A DNA stretch of 64,000 bases, from positions 1-64,000 of the forward strand of contig NZ_FQYM01000013.1 of the NCBI RefSeq assembly GCF_900141705.1. Reading direction: 5' to 3'. The stretch is from Fibrobacter sp. UWP2. GTDB lineage: Bacteria; Fibrobacterota; Fibrobacteria; Fibrobacterales; Fibrobacteraceae. Position 1 is the first letter of the stretch; each line of letters starts with the position of its first letter. Position numbers and translations under genes: made by a program. A model generated the notes under the pieces. The model saw nothing but the letters and a program-made list of their open reading frames with translations. It was not told the DNA's origin and ran no database searches. Below are positions 23,609-32,258 of this stretch, in pieces.

Positions 23609-25516
23609 ATGCAGAATATACACGCCAAGGAATCCGTCAAGAACTATTTGACAGGCGTTGTTGCTACCATTACCCCCGAACTTTTTCGCAGTGTCAAGCA
23701 CGGCTACACAAAAAAGGACTTCACCAGTGACCTGATGAGCGGCCTTATTGTGGGTATTTTGGCGCTCCCCTTGGCGATCGCCTTTGCCATTGCCTCCGGT
23801 GTCGGCCCGGAACAGGGCCTTTACACGGCCATTATCGCGGGTTTTGTCATCAGTTTCTTGGGCGGTTCCCGCTTCCAGATAGGCGGGCCTACGGGTGCCT
23901 TCATTGTGATTGTCTACGGCATCGTGAGCCAGTACGGTTACGACGGACTCGCCTCGGCGACGCTCCTTGCCGGTATTTTCCTCGTGATTTTTGGTTTGGC
24001 GAAATTTGGCGCCATTATCAAGTTCATCCCGTATCCCGTGACGGTAGGCTTTACCGCGGGCATTGCCATTATCATCGCTCTGGGCCAAGTTCCAAATTTC
24101 CTCGGTCTCCGCTTTTTGGCAAAGGACCCCGCCGACGCCGTGGGTAAAATCAAGCTCTACGCGTCCTCCCTCGACACGACCAACGGGTATTCGGTGATCG
24201 TGGGCCTTGTCGCTCTGCTGGTTTGCATTTTGTGGCCTAAAATCACCTCGAAAGTGCCGGGCTCCCTCATTGCGATTATCGTTGCGACCATTATGGTGAA
24301 GGTCCTGGGTTGGGATGATCCCATTACGGGCCACGGCGTGGTGACCATCGGCATGAAGAACCACATCCCGAGCGGATTCCCGGTGCCGCACCTCCCGAAC
24401 ATCAGCCTCGAGATGATGCAGAAGGTGTTCCAGCCGGCACTCACCATCGCCATGCTCGGCGCCATCGAGTCCCTGCTTTCGGCGGTGGTCGCCGATGGTA
24501 TGACGAGCACCAAGCACCGTTCCAATACCGAGCTCTTTGGCCAGGGCGTTGCGAACATCCTTTCTCCCATTTTTGGCGGCATCCCGGCGACGGGCGCCAT
24601 TGCCCGTACGGCGACGAACATTCGTAACGGCGCCGTGAGCCCGATTAGCGGCCTGGTCCATGCGGTAGTGCTTTTGCTGATTATGCTGGTCTTGGGCAAG
24701 TACGCCGAGATGATCCCCATGGCGGCGCTCGCGGCGGTGCTTTTCCAGGTGGCGTTCAACATGTGCGGCTACCACAGCGTCATCAAGATGTTCAAGGCGC
24801 CCAAGAGCGACGTGACCGTGATGCTGGTCGCTTTCTTCCTTACGGTGATTATTGACCTTACGGTCGCCATTGAGGTGGGCGTGCTTTTGGCCGCGGTGCT
24901 CTTCATTAAGCGCATGAGCGACGTGGCCGAGGTCGAGGCGGTGTCTACGGCCCTCAAGGACGACGACGAAGAGGCCGCCAGAAACGAGCTCAGCCGCCAG
25001 GTGCCCAAAGGCGTGGTGGTTTACGAACTTGCCGGTTCGCTGTTCTTTGGGGCAGTAGACAAGTTCAAGGAGACCATGAACCGTATTTCGGAAACCCCGA
25101 AAATTCTCATTTTGCGCATGCGCAGTGTCTCGAGCATCGATGCCGCGGGCATCAACATGATTGAGGACCTCATGAACCGCTGCAAGCGCGAGGGGACGCA
25201 GCTTTTGCTCTCGGGAGTGCATGCCCAGCCGGTGGTGGCGCTGACTCGTGCCGGCGTGCTCAAGCAGCTGGGCGAAGAAAACGCCCTCGGCAACATTGAT
25301 GCCGCCCTGAACAGGGCCCGCGAAATTCTGGGCCTCCCGCTGGTGGACTCCTCCAAGGAGGCCATCCCCGCGCCGACGGTGTCATGGGAACGCAGCCTCG
25401 ACAAGCCTTGGATTCCCGAGGAGTCCAATGCCGCCGTCGCCGAGGAAACGCCCGAAGTTATTACCGAAAAGATGATGGACGAACCCATCCGCAAGATTGA
25501 AGAAATCAAGAAATAA
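23609..25516 (+). CDS. SulP-family anion transporter with STAS domain
   Basis: A 635-residue inner-membrane transporter of the SLC26/SulP family. Residues ~50-440 contain the membrane domain with LMSGLIVGILALPLAIAFAIASG, GPTGAFIVIVYGIV and GGIPATGAIARTATN, all SulP hallmarks. A STAS domain follows (GVVVYELAGSLFFGAVDKF, RSVSSIDAAGINMIEDL), then a ~60-residue acidic tail. Substrate may be sulfate, bicarbonate or dicarboxylate; the gene is monocistronic and context does not decide. Start ATG 23609 has CAGGAGT upstream; the earlier in-frame start is less likely. Confidence 0.88.
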   Translation: MQNIHAKESVKNYLTGVVATITPELFRSVKHGYTKKDFTSDLMSGLIVGILALPLAIAFAIASGVGPEQGLYTAIIAGFVISFLGGSRFQIGGPTGAFIVIVYGIVSQYGYDGLASATLLAGIFLVIFGLAKFGAIIKFIPYPVTVGFTAGIAIIIALGQVPNFLGLRFLAKDPADAVGKIKLYASSLDTTNGYSVIVGLVALLVCILWPKITSKVPGSLIAIIVATIMVKVLGWDDPITGHGVVTIGMKNHIPSGFPVPHLPNISLEMMQKVFQPALTIAMLGAIESLLSAVVADGMTSTKHRSNTELFGQGVANILSPIFGGIPATGAIARTATNIRNGAVSPISGLVHAVVLLLIMLVLGKYAEMIPMAALAAVLFQVAFNMCGYHSVIKMFKAPKSDVTVMLVAFFLTVIIDLTVAIEVGVLLAAVLFIKRMSDVAEVEAVSTALKDDDEEAARNELSRQVPKGVVVYELAGSLFFGAVDKFKETMNRISETPKILILRMRSVSSIDAAGINMIEDLMNRCKREGTQLLLSGVHAQPVVALTRAGVLKQLGEENALGNIDAALNRAREILGLPLVDSSKEAIPAPTVSWERSLDKPWIPEESNAAVAEETPEVITEKMMDEPIRKIEEIKK

Positions 25517-25540
25517 GCCGCTTTGCCGCGTAAGTAAAAT

Positions 25541-25553
25541 GTCACTTTGTGAC
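25541..25553. promoter_or_regulatory. Palindrome upstream of the mini-protein promoter
   Basis: GTCACTTTGTGAC is a perfect 13-base palindrome around a TTT centre, roughly 68 bases before the predicted transcription start. A nearby TGTGATTTGTGATA partly repeats it. It could be an activator site of CRP/FNR type, but the half-site spacing differs from the usual one. Confidence 0.35.
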
Positions 25554-25579
25554 CTAAATCGCAGTGTGATTTGTGATAC

Positions 25580-25608
25580 TTGAATCTAGGGTGTGGCTAA
25601 TCTATATT
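25580..25608 (+). promoter_or_regulatory. Sigma70-like promoter for the 33-residue ORF
   Basis: TTGAAT (25580-25585) and TATATT (25603-25608) are separated by exactly 17 bases, close to the housekeeping consensus, and lie 33 bases upstream of the mini-protein ATG. Confidence 0.65.
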
Positions 25609-25641
25609 ATGGTTGTTCAAAAAAAACAGAAGAGGGGTGTC

Positions 25642-25743
25642 ATGAAAAAACAGATTTTAAGAGACCTTTCCAACAATACGTTTTTCGCGAATTTTGTGGT
25701 GACCTTTGCAGCAGTAACAATGATACTTCTCAATAGTGTTTAA
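25642..25743 (+). CDS. 33-residue hydrophobic membrane mini-protein
   Basis: A short ORF with its own promoter, ribosome binding site (AGAGGGG) and a strong terminator, so the whole transcription unit is about 190 bases. The product starts MKKQILRDLSNN and then has one membrane-spanning stretch (FFANFVVTFAAVTMILL). The charged N-terminus suggests N-in orientation. Not recognised as any known family. It could be a regulator of a neighbouring membrane protein such as the SulP transporter, a toxin-like peptide, or a coincidental ORF in a small RNA gene. Confidence 0.55.
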   Translation: MKKQILRDLSNNTFFANFVVTFAAVTMILLNSV

Positions 25744-25771
25744 TAGAGTGTTCTCATTCCCTCCTAATAAG

Positions 25772-25806
25772 GCGGCTCCTCACAAAGGAGCCGCTTTTCC
25801 TTTTTT
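25772..25806 (+). terminator. Strong terminator after the mini-protein
   Basis: GCGGCTCC (25772-25779) pairs exactly with GGAGCCGC (25787-25794) across a 7-base loop, followed by TTTTCCTTTTTT. Confidence 0.85.
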
Positions 25807-25844
25807 GGAGGGCGTTTTTTAGGGGCACCGCCGTTGTCGCGGGG

Positions 25845-26822
25845 CTAGGCGAGGGTCTGGAGCAGGCGCTTTTTGGCGGGTGTCTCGGGGAGCGGGTAGA
25901 ACAGCTCCTTCGCGAAGGCTTCTACGAGCATCTTTTTGGCGTTTTCGGGCGGAATTCCGCGGCTCACCAGGTAGAACATTTGGTCCGGGTCCAGTTCTCC
26001 GCATGTGTTGCCGTGGGTGCATTCCACGTCGTCGTGGTAGATTTTGAGGACCGGCTTCACCGAGACGGAACTGTCTTCGGAAAGCAGGATGGTGTTCACG
26101 AGCTGGCTCGAGAAAGCCTTGGTGCAGTCAGGGTTCACAATGACGCTGCCGTCGTAGCTGGCGGTGGCGTGACCGTCCAAAAGGTTGCGGGCGAACTGGA
26201 TGCTTGTCGTCTCTGGAACCTCGTGGTGGATGGTGAGCCTGTGGTGGCTGCTAGAGTCTCCGTTCAAAATGTTCAGGGTGCGGATTTCAAAATGGGCGCC
26301 TGCGCCTTGCAAAAAGGCGTCGATGCTTACGCGGGAGATGCCGTTCCCGCGTTCGATGGAGGAAAATCGTACTTGGGAGCCGGCTGCCTGCGTGATGCGG
26401 AAGTGCCTAAAACGCAGCGGCAGGTCGTTCGCAGGATTCGCGAAGAAAAATTCCACGTCGGCGCCTTCGCCAATGTTCACGTCAAAGCGTTCGGCGGCGA
26501 TTTTGTGGGCGACCTTGTTGTCGAGAATCTCGAAACTCGCCTTTGCGCCCTTGCCTACGTTCAGGATGGTGCGTCCGAAATCGTTGTTGCACTTGAGGAG
26601 CGCCATCTCTTCGGAACCGTCGGCGATGTTCTGGACCATCGTGCGCGCGTTTTGCGCCACCGGCAGGAGGGCCGCGAAATCGGTTTCGCCGGAAAAGTCC
26701 TCTTCGCTGGCGCAGGCGTCGGGAAATTCCGGTGCGGGAATCTTGGCTACGGGGAAGAACGACCACAATTCGTTATTGCGGCGGGGCATTCCCAGTTGCT
26801 GTATGCGTTCAATGGCGTTCAT
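25845..26822 (-). CDS. sufD: Fe-S cluster assembly protein SufD
   Basis: SufD is part of the SufBCD scaffold that assembles Fe-S clusters. The 325-residue protein opens IQQLGMPRRNNELWSF, has the beta-helix core (LDGHATASYDGSVIVNPDC) and ends with the typical HDDVECTHGNTCGELDPDQMFYLVSRGI...EAFAKE block. The conserved His in ECTHG is present. Its first base is the last base of sufC. No sufB is adjacent. Confidence 0.92.
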   Translation of the reverse strand: MNAIERIQQLGMPRRNNELWSFFPVAKIPAPEFPDACASEEDFSGETDFAALLPVAQNARTMVQNIADGSEEMALLKCNNDFGRTILNVGKGAKASFEILDNKVAHKIAAERFDVNIGEGADVEFFFANPANDLPLRFRHFRITQAAGSQVRFSSIERGNGISRVSIDAFLQGAGAHFEIRTLNILNGDSSSHHRLTIHHEVPETTSIQFARNLLDGHATASYDGSVIVNPDCTKAFSSQLVNTILLSEDSSVSVKPVLKIYHDDVECTHGNTCGELDPDQMFYLVSRGIPPENAKKMLVEAFAKELFYPLPETPAKKRLLQTLA

Positions 26823-27568
26823 TAGTTTTCCTCGATCCAGTCGTAGCCCTGTTCTTCGAGCTTGAGGGCGAGTTCCGGACCGCCGCTCAAAATAATCCTG
26901 CCGTGGCGCAGCACATGCACGTAGGTGGGCTTGATGTAGTCGAGAAGCCTCTGGTAGTGCGTCACGAGGATGACTGCCTTTTCGGGGCTCATGATGTGGT
27001 TGATGCCGTTTGCCACGATGCGTAGCGCGTCAATGTCCAAACCGGAGTCCGTCTCGTCGAGGAAACTCACCTTCGGGTCTAAAATGGCCATTTGCAAAAT
27101 CTCGTTCCTCTTTTTTTCGCCGCCGCTGTAGCCTTCGTTCACGCCACGGTCGCGGTAGCGTTCGTCCATTTCGAGGAGTTCCATTTTATCTTCGCAGAGC
27201 TTTTTGAACTCGTCGTCGCTAATCTCGGGGAGACCGAGGTAGGCTCGCTTGCTGTTGAGCGCCATCTTCAAAAATTCCACGTTGTTCACGCCGGGGATTT
27301 CGGTGGGGTACTGCGTGCTGATGAACAGCCCCGAGTTTGCGCGTTCGCTGATTTCCATCTCGAGCAGGTTTTTGCCGTCGAGTTCCACGGAACCGCCGTC
27401 CACGTGATAGGCGGGGTGGCCCATGATGACCTTCGAAAGGGTACTCTTGCCCGAGCCGTTCGGGCCCATGATGGCGTGAACTTCGCCGGGCTTCACTTCG
27501 AGATTGATTCCCTTCAGGATTTGGGTTCCGTCTTCAATACTTGCCTTGAGGTTTTTTATAGATAGCAT
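26822..27568 (-). CDS. sufC: Fe-S cluster assembly ATPase SufC
   Basis: The ABC-type ATPase of the SufBCD complex. At 248 residues it has normal length: Walker A MGPNGSGKSTLSKVIMG, signature SGGEKKRNEILQMA, Walker B region FLDETDSGLDIDALRIVANGIN and the H-loop VTHYQRLLDYIKP. It begins 3 bases after dnaG and is directly followed by sufD; an operon with primase is unusual. Confidence 0.95.
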   Translation of the reverse strand: MLSIKNLKASIEDGTQILKGINLEVKPGEVHAIMGPNGSGKSTLSKVIMGHPAYHVDGGSVELDGKNLLEMEISERANSGLFISTQYPTEIPGVNNVEFLKMALNSKRAYLGLPEISDDEFKKLCEDKMELLEMDERYRDRGVNEGYSGGEKKRNEILQMAILDPKVSFLDETDSGLDIDALRIVANGINHIMSPEKAVILVTHYQRLLDYIKPTYVHVLRHGRIILSGGPELALKLEEQGYDWIEEN

Positions 27569-27571
27569 AGT

Positions 27572-29482
27572 TTATCCTTGTGTGGCGGCCAGGATTTGGA
27601 TTAAAGATAGCTTGCTTTTGATGATTTGGTCTGCTAAATAGTCGATGGATAGCGAGCCCTTCTTGTATTGCGAATCCAGCTTTTGCATGTTTTGCGAGAA
27701 CTGGTTCAAGCGGATCCTCAGCTCCATGCCTTCCTGCGTTGAAAGCGAAATCTGCTTCTTGATACGGTCGCAGAGGCGGAGTGTGAGGACCATCAGGGTC
27801 TCGTAGAATTCGATGATTTCCTTCGGGGGCGTCCACGATTCCTCGGGGATGTTCTCCAGGAAAAGCTGCAGCGTGGGCGAGAGCTGTTCGTACAGGAGTT
27901 GCGCCGAAAAGTGGCCCGTCTCGGTGTAGCCCGCGATAATCGTGTTGATGAACTCGTCTATGAGTGAAGATTCGAGCAGTTGGATGCCGCTTGCGGCAAA
28001 GTCCATGTCGAAGTATTCGCAGGCGCGGTCCAGGAGGGTTGGATTGTGGAACAGCAGGCTTGCGAAGCGGATTTCGACGGGGGAAAGGATTTCCCACGGG
28101 ACGCGGACCTGTTCCTGCACCGGCGCGGAATAGTCGACACCGTATTCCTCGGGGATGGCTTGCGGTTGTACCGGGGGCTTTTTCTGTGGCTTGATGCTCT
28201 TGACCCCGCTTAGGGAGCGGTTCGTGTCGAAGCGTTCTGCGATGAGGTTCAGGTACTGGTTCTGCAGTTCCTTGTTCTCGATGCTCTTGACGAGGGATTT
28301 CGCGTAGGTGATGAACTCGGCGCGCGCCTCGATGCTGCTCAGATCCTTTTTGCGGGCGAGGTAACTGAGCCAGTCCTCGGCCTGCGAGAGTTCTGCACGG
28401 AAGGCGTCGGCGCCGCGCTCGTTCACGAAGTTGTCCGGGTCAATCTTGGTGCCGTCGGGGCGCGAGAGTGCGAAAATCCGCGGGTTGATGCCCTTGGGGA
28501 GCACGATTTCTAGCGAACGCATGGTCGCCTTTTGGCCTGCGGCGTCGCCGTCGAACACGAGATAGGCAGTTTTCGCGTAGCGGGCGAGGATGTTCGCGTG
28601 GAATTCGGTGAGGGCGGTGCCCGATGCCGCCACCACGTTCTGGACGCCGCCCTGGTAGAGGCTCATCAGGTCGAAATAGCCTTCGACGATGATGACAGCG
28701 TTCTCTTTTGCGATGGCGCCACGGCTATGGTTCAGGCCGAAAAGGATTTCGCTCTTGTTGTAGAGTGCCGTGTCGGGGCTATTCATGTATTTTGGGCGCT
28801 CGAATCCTTCTTGCTTGGGGGCGAGGTCACGACCGCCGAACGCGACAACGATTCCCGACTGGTTCTGGATGGCAATCATCAGGCGGTCGCGGAACTTGTC
28901 AGCGATGCCGCCGTTCTTCTTTTCGGTGGCGAGCCCCGCTTTCACGCAGTCGCGGGGCGAAAAGCCGTTCTTTGCCGCATAGGCGATAAAGCCCTCGCGC
29001 CCATCGGGGGCGTAGCCGATGTGGAATTGCTTGCGTGTTTGTTCCGAGATGTTGCGTTTGGCCAGGTATTCGAGGGCTTTGGGACAGAGCGAGAGCTGCT
29101 GTTCGAACCATTCGCAGGCAAGCTCGTTTAGCTTGCGCACCATGGCGCGCTCTTCGGTGACTTCGGCGTTTTCCTTCGAGGAAAACTTGGGAAGCGGGAA
29201 TCCCACGAAGTTCGCGACCCATTCCACCGCGCCGTTAAAGTCGATTTTTTCGTGCTCCTGCACGAACTTGAAGACGTCTCCTCCCGCACCGCAGGCAAAG
29301 CACTTGTAAATGCCGATAGTCGGGTTTACCGTCATGGAGGGGGAGTGGTCGTCGTGGAAGGGGCATACGCCCACGTAGCGGTTTGTACCCGTGCGCTTCA
29401 GCGGCAAAAACTGCTGGATGACTAGCGAAATGTCCGCTTGACTTTTGAGCTGCTGAATGACTTCATCCGGGTAAAAGGGCAT
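27572..29482 (-). CDS. dnaG: DNA primase
   Basis: DnaG synthesises RNA primers for replication. Domains in order: CHC2 zinc-binding (CPFHDDHSPSMTVNP...YKCFACGAGGDVFKFV, residues ~39-75), catalytic core with toprim motifs VIIVEGYFDLMSLYQGG and YLVFDGDAAGQKA, and a helical C-terminal DnaB-interacting region (~460-636). The 636-residue length is typical. The start has no ribosome binding site; TAAATT lies exactly six bases upstream, so the mRNA is probably leaderless. sufC and sufD follow in the same direction. Confidence 0.96.
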   Translation of the reverse strand: MPFYPDEVIQQLKSQADISLVIQQFLPLKRTGTNRYVGVCPFHDDHSPSMTVNPTIGIYKCFACGAGGDVFKFVQEHEKIDFNGAVEWVANFVGFPLPKFSSKENAEVTEERAMVRKLNELACEWFEQQLSLCPKALEYLAKRNISEQTRKQFHIGYAPDGREGFIAYAAKNGFSPRDCVKAGLATEKKNGGIADKFRDRLMIAIQNQSGIVVAFGGRDLAPKQEGFERPKYMNSPDTALYNKSEILFGLNHSRGAIAKENAVIIVEGYFDLMSLYQGGVQNVVAASGTALTEFHANILARYAKTAYLVFDGDAAGQKATMRSLEIVLPKGINPRIFALSRPDGTKIDPDNFVNERGADAFRAELSQAEDWLSYLARKKDLSSIEARAEFITYAKSLVKSIENKELQNQYLNLIAERFDTNRSLSGVKSIKPQKKPPVQPQAIPEEYGVDYSAPVQEQVRVPWEILSPVEIRFASLLFHNPTLLDRACEYFDMDFAASGIQLLESSLIDEFINTIIAGYTETGHFSAQLLYEQLSPTLQLFLENIPEESWTPPKEIIEFYETLMVLTLRLCDRIKKQISLSTQEGMELRIRLNQFSQNMQKLDSQYKKGSLSIDYLADQIIKSKLSLIQILAATQG

Positions 29483-29488
29483 ATATAA

Positions 29489-29498
29489 AATTTAGCAA
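29489..29498 (-). promoter_or_regulatory. Extended -10 for leaderless dnaG
   Basis: Reading on the minus strand, TTGC-TAAATT then TTATAT then the ATG; the hexamer at 29494-29489 is six bases from the start codon. Confidence 0.55.
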
Positions 29499-29532
29499 TT
29501 TCTTATATTTAAGGCGGATAAAAGGAGGAAAT

Positions 29533-30333
29533 ATGACGAACTTGTGGTGTCATCCTAGAGTGTTGTCATCCTCGCGTAGGCGAGGATCCTTACATCTTGT
29601 ATTTGCGCTTTTCTTGGCGTTTTTCTTTGTCGCGTGTAGCGATGATGAAAGTGATTTCGCGACGCGGCCTTCGGGTGGGGAGTCTTCTTCCAGCGCCAAG
29701 TCCAGCAGCAGTTCGGAATATGAAAGGGTTCAGTGCAACGTAAAGACAGACGAAAACTGCATTAAGGATGACCGTGATGGTCAGACCTACAAAACAGTAA
29801 AGATTGGCGACCAGGTATGGATGGCAGAGAATCTTAACTTCAAAACAGACTCTAGTTTCTGTTACAAAAATACTGCTGAGTATTGTGAAAAATACGGAAG
29901 GCTTTACAGGTGGGCCGCGGCGGTAGGTAAGTCGGAAAGCGAATGTGGCTATGGCTATACATGCTCTCTGCCGTCAGGAAACATTCAGGGTGTATGCCCC
30001 AATGGTTGGCATTTGCCGAGTAAGGCCGAATGGGAAACGTTGTTCAACGCAGTCGGTGGACAATCGACGGCAGGCAAGGTGCTCAAGTCCACGTCCGGTT
30101 GGAATAGCGGTGGTAACGGCATGGATGCTTTCGGGTTCTCGGCGCTCCCTGCTGGCATCAGGAACAGCATTGGGGGTTTCAGCAGCGAGGGCGGCAGCGC
30201 GGACTTCTGGAGTTCTACGGAGGGCGATAGCTACTACGCGTACGGCATGTACTTGTACTACCTCAACGACATTGCGTACCTGGACTACTACGATAAGGAC
30301 GTCGGGTTCTCGGTGCGTTGCATCCAGGACTAA
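29533..30333 (+). CDS. FISUMP-domain lipoprotein
   Basis: A 266-residue surface lipoprotein: lipobox FFVAC near residue 35, short Ser-rich linker, then a FISUMP domain (about 75-266) with DGQTYKTVKIGDQVWMAENLN, GVCPNGWHLPSKAEWETLF, DAFGFSALPAG and FWSSTE...GFSVRCIQD. The FISUMP family is greatly expanded in Fibrobacter; its role is unknown and may involve adhesion. The segment between the ATG and the hydrophobic core (CHPRVLSSSRRRGSLH) is encoded by a palindromic repeat at 29568-29587, giving an unusually long basic region. AAAGGAGG precedes the start. It converges with the MATE gene, overlapping by 4 bases. Confidence 0.88.
   Translation: MTNLWCHPRVLSSSRRRGSLHLVFALFLAFFFVACSDDESDFATRPSGGESSSSAKSSSSSEYERVQCNVKTDENCIKDDRDGQTYKTVKIGDQVWMAENLNFKTDSSFCYKNTAEYCEKYGRLYRWAAAVGKSESECGYGYTCSLPSGNIQGVCPNGWHLPSKAEWETLFNAVGGQSTAGKVLKSTSGWNSGGNGMDAFGFSALPAGIRNSIGGFSSEGGSADFWSSTEGDSYYAYGMYLYYLNDIAYLDYYDKDVGFSVRCIQD
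29568..29587. repeat. Palindromic repeat inside a signal-peptide coding region
   Basis: ATCCTCGC (29568-29575) and GCGAGGAT (29580-29587) form an exact 8-base inverted repeat around GTAG, located within the first 20 codons of the lipoprotein gene. Confidence 0.7.
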
Positions 30334-31670
30334 ACCACGGCCTTACTTTTCCAGCGGCCGCTTCTCCAGCGCCAGATGTTGGCAAACGAGCGGTAGAATT
30401 CATCGCTCGCCATGCCGAGCCAGAGGCCGGGGAGGCCTAGCCCCACGACAAACGCGAGGATAAGCGAAGTCGCAAGCCCGAGCGTCCACATCATGCCGCT
30501 CCCGACAATCGCGGGGAACTTGGAATCGCCCGCGGCACGCAGCGACGTGGTGAGGATGAAGTTCACCGCCTTGAACGGCTGTACGGCTACGTCGCACCAG
30601 AGGCAGATTTTTCCGAGCCTGAGAACTTCGGGATTGTCGGTGTAGAGCCGTAGCAGGTGTTCGCCCAAGAGAGCGACGACTATCGAGAGCAAGAGCCCGC
30701 TCGTGATGCCTACGGCGAGCGTCTGGTAAACGCGGCGGTTCGCCTTCACAAAGTCGTGGGCGCCTACGAGGTGTGCCACGAGAATCTGGTTTCCGCTGCC
30801 GAGGCCGACCCCGAGAATCACGGAAAGGGCGGCGAAGTTACCCGCGAACACGCGGGCGGTCATCGCGGTGGTGCCCACGTACACGACCATCGCGGTAATG
30901 AACACCTGGAAAAGCTGGAAACTGATGGGTTCCGCGGCGGCGGGGAGGCCGATGCGAATCCAGTCGGGGAGGAGTATGCGGGAGCGCTTCCAGTCGCGTG
31001 CTTTGCTCTGGTGCTTTACCTTGAACTTGAGCACCATCCACAAAATGCCCGAGGATATCAGCCACGAGAGCGCTGTGGCGAGGGCCACGCCGTAAACGCC
31101 CATCTTGGGGAGCCCGAAATATCCTTCGAGGAACACGACGTTCAGGCCGGCGTTCGAGGCGATGGTGAGCGTGTTGCCCACGAGGTTCCATACGGTAAGG
31201 CCGTGCGTGGCGATGAGCGCAGTGAGGATGGTCTGCAGCGCGCGGAATGCGAACCCGAACGAGACGACGCTCAGGAACATCATCGCGTATTTCGCGGGTT
31301 CCTCGGTGAGGCCCATCCATTGCGGGATATGCCCCGAAAGCGGGAAGATGACGAGCGTGAGGGCGACCCCGAGCAAGATGCTCCCGAAGAGGACCATCGT
31401 CTGCGTGCTGTTCGCGTGGCTGTTCTGCTTGGCGCCGATGTACTGCGAGACGATGCTTGCGCCGGACTGCGCGAAGGCGTGGAGTGCGGTAAACAATGCG
31501 CCTAGAATCGGGAGCATGGCGCCGACGCCGGCGGCCGCGGTTTCGGAAGTGCGCGAGAGGAACCAGCTGTCCATCATGGGCTGGATCATGCCCACGGCGA
31601 ACGTGAGGATAAGCGGCCAGGAGAGGCTTATCAGGGAGCGGTCTTTGACGTCTTTTTGGGTTCCGCGCAT
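30330..31670 (-). CDS. MATE family efflux transporter
   Basis: A 446-residue, 12-helix inner-membrane exporter of the MATE/NorM-DinF superfamily, exchanging Na+ or H+ for drugs or metabolites. The start SLISLSWPLILTFAVGMIQPMMDSWFLSR and later QSGASIVSQYIGAKQ are characteristic, and the internal twofold repeat is visible. It is probably leaderless: TAAAAT lies six bases before the ATG and no SD sequence is present. Substrate unknown. Confidence 0.9.
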   Translation of the reverse strand: MRGTQKDVKDRSLISLSWPLILTFAVGMIQPMMDSWFLSRTSETAAAGVGAMLPILGALFTALHAFAQSGASIVSQYIGAKQNSHANSTQTMVLFGSILLGVALTLVIFPLSGHIPQWMGLTEEPAKYAMMFLSVVSFGFAFRALQTILTALIATHGLTVWNLVGNTLTIASNAGLNVVFLEGYFGLPKMGVYGVALATALSWLISSGILWMVLKFKVKHQSKARDWKRSRILLPDWIRIGLPAAAEPISFQLFQVFITAMVVYVGTTAMTARVFAGNFAALSVILGVGLGSGNQILVAHLVGAHDFVKANRRVYQTLAVGITSGLLLSIVVALLGEHLLRLYTDNPEVLRLGKICLWCDVAVQPFKAVNFILTTSLRAAGDSKFPAIVGSGMMWTLGLATSLILAFVVGLGLPGLWLGMASDEFYRSFANIWRWRSGRWKSKAVV

Positions 31671-31676
31671 GGCACA

Positions 31677-31682
31677 ATTTTA
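31677..31682 (-). promoter_or_regulatory. -10 hexamer for leaderless MATE gene
   Basis: TAAAAT on the minus strand is separated from the ATG (31670) by six bases, TGTGCC. Confidence 0.45.
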
Positions 31683-31693
31683 GAAATGGGAAG

Positions 31694-31712
31694 GGGGCTC
31701 AGAAAGAGCCCC
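31694..31712 (-). terminator. Terminator-like hairpin after the thioesterase gene
   Basis: GGGGCTC and GAGCCCC form a perfect 7-base stem around a 5-base loop between the thioesterase stop and the MATE gene. The downstream tract is only moderately T-rich. Confidence 0.5.
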
Positions 31713-31745
31713 GGACATAAATAATGGTTCCGCCTGTATACAGCG

Positions 31746-32258
31746 TTATCCCAGCTTCTTCCCGAGAGCAATACGCGCTTCGCGGCGGACGAGTGCCTGC
31801 TCGTAGCGGCGCTTTTCCTCTTCGGTTTCGGGCTCCACGGGGGCGACCGCGGTGGGACGGCCGTCTTCGCCGATGGCGACGAACGTGAAGTAGCCGTGCG
31901 CGATAGGCAGTTCGCACTTGTTCACCGGGTCGGTTTCGGTGATTTTCAGGCCGATTTCCATGGAGGTGTTGAACGCGCGGTTCAGGCTTGCGTGGATGTT
32001 GAGGATAGTCCCGAGCGTTGCCGGGCGGAAGAACCGCACCCCGTCGATGGAGATGGTGTTCACCTTGCGGCCCGCATGGTTGAACGCGACTACGCAGGCG
32101 GCCACGTCCATGAGGCCCATCAGGTACCCGCCGAAGGCGTTGTGGAGTGCGTTCGTGTTGTCCGGATGCACGATGGCGTGCGTCTCCGTCTGCGAATCCC
32201 TCACCTTGCGGGGGGTCATGTCGTTTGCGATTTCGGGAATCAGGTCGGTATTCTTCAT
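31746..32258 (-). CDS. Hotdog-fold acyl-CoA thioesterase
   Basis: A 170-residue acyl-CoA thioesterase of the YciA/BACH type, hydrolysing fatty acyl-CoAs. The motif THAIVHPDNTNALHNAFGGYLMGLMDVAA (around residues 26-54) includes the conserved Asn and Asp of the active site, and DGVRFFRPATLGTIL follows. Overlaps the DegT aminotransferase gene by 4 bases, so they are likely co-translated. Confidence 0.85.
   Translation of the reverse strand: MKNTDLIPEIANDMTPRKVRDSQTETHAIVHPDNTNALHNAFGGYLMGLMDVAACVVAFNHAGRKVNTISIDGVRFFRPATLGTILNIHASLNRAFNTSMEIGLKITETDPVNKCELPIAHGYFTFVAIGEDGRPTAVAPVEPETEEEKRRYEQALVRREARIALGKKLG

Noticed and set aside
23606-25222. 538-codon minus-strand frame
   Set aside because: Antisense shadow of the SulP transporter; no recognisable domain and low-complexity His/Arg-rich composition.
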